Of a DNA stretch of 16,390 nt, positions 13,043 through 16,390 are shown in pieces. This stretch comes from Actinomycetes bacterium (GTDB lineage Bacteria; Actinomycetota; Acidimicrobiia; Acidimicrobiales; RAAP-2): contig JAJYWG010000295.1 of the NCBI GenBank assembly GCA_021791615.1, positions 1 to 16,390 of the forward strand, written 5' to 3'. The notes beneath the pieces were generated by a model, which saw only the letters and a program-made list of their open reading frames with translations, was not told where the DNA came from and did no database searches. The translations under genes were made by a program, and so were the position numbers. The number at the start of each line of letters is the position of its first letter. Position 1 is the stretch's first letter.

Positions 13043-13876
13043 GTGACCGATACGCATGATGTCTACCCAAACGCGCCGTTGGCGCTAGTCGCGGTCGAGG
13101 TGCGGTTCCCGAGCAGCGCGGGTGTTAGCCCCCTGCCGATGAACCTGCAACGTTCGTTCCGGGATCTGCTCGGCGAGGGCTGGGTCATCCAGTCACAGAA
13201 GGTCCAACAGATGACGGTTGCGGTCAGCGCTGCCGGCGCCGTGCCGCAAGCGATGCCGATGCTGACCATCCCGAGGTTCACGGTGCGTGACCGCACGCTG
13301 GCAGTGGCGATCACCGAGGAGAGCGTGACGATCGAAGCTACCCGCTATCGCCATTATCCGACGTTCCGTGAGACCGTGGAGAGCGCTGTGGTCGCTGCAG
13401 CCGAGGTCCTCCTGCCCGATGGGATCGCTCGCGTAGGTATGCGCTACATCGATGAAATACGCGTGCCAGGCATTCGAGAGGAGGATCTCTCCGACTGGCG
13501 GGACTGGATCGATACCTCGCTTTTGGCCCCCCAACTCGGAGCGATGTGTGACGCCGGGTTCGGCCCTAGCGCATGGGAAGGCGCTGCACAGTACCGGACG
13601 GGACCGAACCAGAAGCTGGTACTTCGCTACGGGCCCCGGACCAGTTACGTCGTCAGCCCGGTCGGCCCACTCCAGCGGCCCTCTCCACCCGGTCCAGGTT
13701 CCCTGTTCGCACTGGACTTTGACTGCTTCTGGGAGCCACCAGACATCCCCGAGTTCGACCCGGAGATCATCATGGACACCTGCGACCAACTCAGAAGGCC
13801 GATTCGGGCGTTGTTCGACATGCTGGTGACCGACAAGCTCCTCGCCGAGTTCACGAAGGAGGGCCCCGTTGGCTGA
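13043..13876 (+). CDS. TIGR04255 family protein
   Basis: A 277-aa protein of the sporadically distributed TIGR04255 family, whose function is unknown. It matches the family by the opening YPNAPLALVAVEVRF, by the middle segment RYRHYPTFRETVESAV and by RVGMRYIDEIRVPG with the following DWRDWID. Length is as usual for the family. No catalytic motif or membrane segment is visible. The start is GTG 13043; GGGAGG (13034-13039) sits rather close, three bases away, and no other in-frame start follows soon. Its end overlaps the HTH gene by eight bases, so it opens a three-gene operon. The patchy distribution of the family and the island context suggest a defence or toxin-antitoxin role, which is inference. 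Confidence 0.85.
   Translation: MTDTHDVYPNAPLALVAVEVRFPSSAGVSPLPMNLQRSFRDLLGEGWVIQSQKVQQMTVAVSAAGAVPQAMPMLTIPRFTVRDRTLAVAITEESVTIEATRYRHYPTFRETVESAVVAAAEVLLPDGIARVGMRYIDEIRVPGIREEDLSDWRDWIDTSLLAPQLGAMCDAGFGPSAWEGAAQYRTGPNQKLVLRYGPRTSYVVSPVGPLQRPSPPGPGSLFALDFDCFWEPPDIPEFDPEIIMDTCDQLRRPIRALFDMLVTDKLLAEFTKEGPVG
13856..13863 (+). promoter_or_regulatory. Strong ribosome binding site that fixes a TTG start
   Basis: AAGGAGGG, near-ideal Shine-Dalgarno, ends five bases before TTG 13869. It makes the unusual TTG start of the HTH gene convincing. Confidence 0.65.
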
Positions 13877-14534
13877 CCTCATCACAGCGGATCGCACCCG
13901 CACCAGCTCGACTACAGAAGCGCCGACGCAGGTGTCACGGACTCGGACCATCGACGAGCTGGTCGAGGATGCCGGTCATCTACGTAATGTCACCCGCCTC
14001 CTTGGCGATGACGTCGCGGAGGCCAGTCGGCAAGTGAGCGAAGTCCACCACCAGGCATTTCAGGCACAGCTCAATACTAAGGCCCGGGACATGGCGAAGC
14101 GGCCAGCGACCGAGATGCTCGACGAGCTAGCCAGCCGAGGCTTCGCCTGGCGAGACATCGCTCGACTGGTGGGCGTGTCGGTTCCCGCACTCCGCAGGTG
14201 GCGCCAAGGCGAGTCCCCAACCGGCCCGCACCTACTGGCCATCGCGCGTCTCCTCGCGTTCACCGAGATCCTCCGCGTCGACCACCTCGTATCCGATGTC
14301 GCCGGGTGGTTGGAGATGCCGCTCGTCCCTGAAGCACCCTTCACCGGGATCGACATGGCTGCCGACCGTCGCTTTGTGGACCTACTCGATCTGACCACGG
14401 GACACGAGACGCCCGAGGCAGCGCTCGACCGCTGGCAACCAGGTTGGCGCGAGCGCATCTTCTCGGAGTTTGAGGTGTTCGAGGCCGCCGACGGGGAGCT
14501 CGGTCTTCGTTCGACTGCCCGAGACGACGATTGA
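13869..14534 (+). CDS. Helix-turn-helix protein, middle gene of the TIGR04255 operon
   Basis: A 221-aa protein. Residues ~88-125 (RGFAWRDIARLVGVSVPALR then RWRQGES) form a clear helix-turn-helix: first helix WRDIARLV, turn VSV, recognition helix PALRRWRQ. An N-terminal helical region precedes it, with a possible coiled-coil segment (VAEASRQVSEVHHQAFQAQL). The C-terminal ~90 residues (VSDVAGWLEMP, FVDLLDL, PEAALDRWQPGWRERIF) are reminiscent of the toxin-binding half of Xre/ParS-type antitoxins, but I cannot confirm this. The TTG start is supported by an excellent ribosome binding site at 13856-13863 and overlaps the upstream stop. Likely the DNA-binding regulator or antitoxin of the module, possibly acting on the palindromes at 12839-12907. 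Confidence 0.83.
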   Translation: MADLITADRTRTSSTTEAPTQVSRTRTIDELVEDAGHLRNVTRLLGDDVAEASRQVSEVHHQAFQAQLNTKARDMAKRPATEMLDELASRGFAWRDIARLVGVSVPALRRWRQGESPTGPHLLAIARLLAFTEILRVDHLVSDVAGWLEMPLVPEAPFTGIDMAADRRFVDLLDLTTGHETPEAALDRWQPGWRERIFSEFEVFEAADGELGLRSTARDDD

Positions 14535-15220
14535 GCCTCGATACCTACGCGGTAGCGGCCGACTTGTACCTGGCCCGAGGTCAGGACGTGAACAGTAGCC
14601 GCCCAGCCTTCACCGGAGATGTCTTCGCCAGCGTCCCGATCCCGGGTGTTCAGGATAGCGGGATGGCAATCATCGTCGCCCATCCATGTACCATGCGCGG
14701 TCCCCAGGCCCGAATGCGCGAGCGCGTCCTCGTCGCAGCGGTTCGCGAGCATGGCCCAGTTCCACGCGAGGCTTGGAGGAAGGGCTACTACAGCCTCATG
14801 CCACTTCCCGAGCTCATCAACGGCAACTTGCATGTGGGTCAGTTCGACGAGCTCGGGAAGGCCTTGACCGTCGATCTCACGACCGACAAGCGAGTCGCGT
14901 GCCTGTCAGAGTACGGGGTGAACTTTCTCCAGCAGCGGCTTATCTGGCACCTTACGCGCCTCGAAGTCGAGACCTTCCGCATCCAAGAAGCGTTCGCACA
15001 CACCTTCGAAGAAGCCGACCTTCTCGAAGAGTGGACCGAGACGCTTTCCGCGAGGGGCGTGTCCCCCGCGGACGCCGCAGCAAGCTTCGAGGCGTTCATC
15101 AGAGTGGATCACGGGAGCGGCCGTACGCTGCAAAAAGATCTCCGGGACGTCCAACGTCGTTCGACGGTCCGTGTTGCATGCCGCAATGAGGCCCGGCGCC
15201 TTTCCGCAGCCTCGACCTGA
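14531..15220 (+). CDS. Unknown 229-aa protein, last gene of the TIGR04255 operon
   Basis: No family is recognised. The first ~80 residues (TGDVFASVPIPG, GMAIIVAHPCTMR, ERVLVAAVREHG) look like a small beta-barrel and recall MazF/PemK-type barrels in the order 'GDV..V.. - IIVAHPC', but the resemblance is weak and the rest is different. Residues ~120-200 are helical and acidic (EEADLLEEWTE). The C-terminus is basic (LRDVQRRSTVRVACRNEARR). The start TTG 14531 overlaps the HTH stop as TTGA; the next in-frame ATG (14663) would remove the conserved-looking barrel. It ends 32 bases from the convergent DUF4411 gene. A toxin or effector paired with the HTH protein is plausible, not shown. Confidence 0.8.
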   Translation: MSLDTYAVAADLYLARGQDVNSSRPAFTGDVFASVPIPGVQDSGMAIIVAHPCTMRGPQARMRERVLVAAVREHGPVPREAWRKGYYSLMPLPELINGNLHVGQFDELGKALTVDLTTDKRVACLSEYGVNFLQQRLIWHLTRLEVETFRIQEAFAHTFEEADLLEEWTETLSARGVSPADAAASFEAFIRVDHGSGRTLQKDLRDVQRRSTVRVACRNEARRLSAAST

Positions 15221-15252
15221 ACTCTTGCATGGGAACACTTTCCGGGATGGCT

Positions 15253-15741
15253 TCACGGCGCGATGACGAAGCGGGCCCGTTCGGCACGAAGCATCTCGAA
15301 GGGGGTGACGTAGCGCACGCCGACGCCGAGGCAGGCGTTGGGGATCTTTATCTTCTTCGTCGACGGCGAGAAGACTTCGTGGGTAACCACCACGTGGTGG
15401 TGAGCGTGCGCATGGGCCACGAGGTAGTAGTCGGCATCCTGGAGGAATGACGCGACGGCTGCGGGTTCGTACCCGGCGCCGCTGGCCCAGATGCTGGTGG
15501 CCCGGAGGCTCGGTACGAGCGCTTCGTCAGCTGCCAGGAAGAACCCACCTGGTCGACGCGCGGACCATTCAGCGAGTGCGTCGTCGATGGGCGCGAGTTC
15601 CGCAGCGATCTTGTCGATACTGAAGACCGTGCCGGCGCCGTGAGCGTGATCGATCCAGTCCCAAAACGCGGGGCAGAAGTCGAAGCCGTAGTGACGGTTC
15701 TTGGCTTCGATGAAGACGTTCGTGTCGAGCAGGTAGGCCAT
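15253..15741 (-). CDS. DUF4411 family PIN-like toxin
   Basis: A 162-aa PIN-like ribonuclease-type toxin of the DUF4411 family. The N-terminus MAYLLDTNVFIEAKNRHYGF with DFCPAFWDWI is diagnostic, giving the first acidic active-site residue in LLDTN. Further acidic positions follow in KIAAEL, DEALVPS and DADYYL, then VVTHEV and KKIKIPNAC as usual for the family. The start at 15741 is chosen because the family begins here and because ATG overlaps the stop of the ImmA/IrrE gene (TGATG on the minus strand). The frame stays open further upstream to 16152 but only as a shadow of that gene. An unusual His-rich run (AHAHAHHHVVVT) is noted below. Toxicity is expected to be neutralised by the neighbour gene product. 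Confidence 0.92.
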   Translation of the reverse strand: MAYLLDTNVFIEAKNRHYGFDFCPAFWDWIDHAHGAGTVFSIDKIAAELAPIDDALAEWSARRPGGFFLAADEALVPSLRATSIWASGAGYEPAAVASFLQDADYYLVAHAHAHHHVVVTHEVFSPSTKKIKIPNACLGVGVRYVTPFEMLRAERARFVIAP

Positions 15742-16390
15742 CAGCCGGCTCCGAGCCGGCTGGCGAGCTCCTCGAAGGTCGACAGCTTCTTGAGCCCCAG
15801 CATCTGGAAGGCGTCGCGGTGCAGAGTCTGACCTTCGAGGGTGCTGACGATCACCGCGCGGGCGAAGCGCTTGGAAACCCGCGCCGGCTGGGTGTTGAAG
15901 AAGTTGCCGCCGCTCCCCGATCGCTCCCCGAGGATCGCCATGACCCTGGTTAGTTCCTCCTGGTAGTAAGTCCGGTACTCGTCCCAGCTCAGCCGGCCAG
16001 CGTCGTGCACGCGGCGGAGGATCACGAGGGTGCTCACCTTGAACGTGCGAGCGAGCGGCTCCAGTTGGTCGGCCACTGCCACGTCCGGGGACAGCATGTC
16101 GCGCAGCGACCCCACGGGGACGAGCACTTCGGCGGCGACCTGGTTGCACCACCGCTCGACCGGGTTGGTCGGAGTCGCCCCGAGGTCGGCGTCGTCGAGC
16201 GCGGTCTCGCCCAGGAACAGGTGGACGAGCTCGTGCGTGAGCGTGAAGATCTGGGCCGCCTTGGTGTCGACGCCGTTCACGAACACCAGCGGAGCGAGCC
16301 GGTCGACGAGGGAAAGGCCGCGGAACTCCTCGGGATCGAGCTTTCGGTGCGTGTTGGTGCCGACGACCCCGCTCACCATCACGAGCACGC
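15741..16390 (-). CDS. ImmA/IrrE family zinc metallopeptidase, antitoxin partner of DUF4411 (partial)
   Basis: The gene runs off the right edge, so its N-terminus is missing; a GTG at 16388 is not a credible start because the visible part begins in the middle of the conserved MVSGVVGTNTHRKLDPEEF segment. The zinc-binding motif LTHELVHLFLG (HExxH) is intact, followed by ERWCNQVAAEVLVP, the usual third-ligand region. The C-terminal part (VSTLVILRRVHDAGRLSW, then YYQEELTRV) is typical of COG2856 proteins that pair with DUF4411. Full-length members usually carry an Xre helix-turn-helix at the N-terminus, which would lie outside the window. It precedes the toxin with a one-base overlap, the normal antitoxin-first order. 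Confidence 0.9.
   Translation of the reverse strand, partial: VLVMVSGVVGTNTHRKLDPEEFRGLSLVDRLAPLVFVNGVDTKAAQIFTLTHELVHLFLGETALDDADLGATPTNPVERWCNQVAAEVLVPVGSLRDMLSPDVAVADQLEPLARTFKVSTLVILRRVHDAGRLSWDEYRTYYQEELTRVMAILGERSGSGGNFFNTQPARVSKRFARAVIVSTLEGQTLHRDAFQMLGLKKLSTFEELASRLGAG

Noticed and set aside
15386..15401. Perfect 16-bp palindrome ACCACCACGTGGTGGT, a candidate operator.
   Set aside because: It lies inside the DUF4411 gene and follows automatically from consecutive His (CAC) and Val (GTG) codons in the HHHVVV segment.
15253..16152. A 299-aa version of the DUF4411 protein with a long N-terminal extension.
   Set aside because: The extension is an Arg/Pro-rich shadow of the ImmA/IrrE gene; the family starts at the Met at 15741, which also overlaps the antitoxin stop.
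1..16390. CRISPR arrays, rRNA or insertion-sequence ends.
   Set aside because: No regularly spaced direct repeats, no rRNA-like sequence and no transposase with flanking terminal repeats were seen on reading the window.

Overview
The window is GC-rich throughout, with GC-biased third codon positions, tightly overlapping genes and frequent GTG/TTG starts. This suggests a high-GC actinobacterium; that is an inference from composition and protein style, since no rRNA or other species marker is present. The gene content (an integrase-family recombinase, a six-gene anti-phage-like operon, a three-gene unknown module and a toxin-antitoxin pair) is that of an accessory genomic or defence island rather than core chromosome.

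Layout. Bases 3-71 hold the last codons of a gene that begins outside the window. At 85-972 lies a tyrosine recombinase with an odd N-terminus. A TATAAT box at 1040-1045 then precedes a tightly coupled operon, 1064-12498, with every junction overlapping: an unknown 691-aa protein, an unknown 320-aa protein, a 1842-aa DEAD/DEAH helicase with a C-terminal DUF1998/MZB zinc domain, a Cas4/AddB-like PD-(D/E)XK nuclease with a four-cysteine iron-sulphur signature, a Vsr-type endonuclease, and a complete cytosine-5 DNA methyltransferase. A giant DUF1998 helicase with a cytosine methylase and two unknown proteins is the composition of type II Druantia (druM, druF, druG, druE). I therefore call this a Druantia type II-like defence operon, with the Cas4-like nuclease and Vsr as unusual extra members. 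The two unknown proteins are assigned to DruF and DruG only by position.

Bases 12499-13042 form the only long intergenic region. It holds one doubtful small ORF, nested inverted repeats, an AT-richer patch, and a perfect match to the Gram-positive LexA/SOS box (CGAAC-N4-GTTCG) at 12871-12884. Downstream is a second operon, 13043-15220: a TIGR04255-family protein, a helix-turn-helix protein and an unknown 229-aa protein, linked by overlapping TTG starts. This could be an uncharacterised toxin-antitoxin or defence module and may be SOS-controlled.

The right end carries, on the minus strand and convergent to that operon, an ImmA/IrrE-type zinc peptidase gene (cut by the window edge) and a DUF4411 PIN-like toxin gene, a known type of toxin-antitoxin pair.

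How they may work together (inference): the methyltransferase marks host DNA, Vsr repairs T:G mismatches left by 5-methylcytosine deamination or acts as an effector, and the helicase with the Cas4-like nuclease processes unmodified invading DNA. The recombinase and the toxin-antitoxin genes would serve mobility and maintenance of the island.
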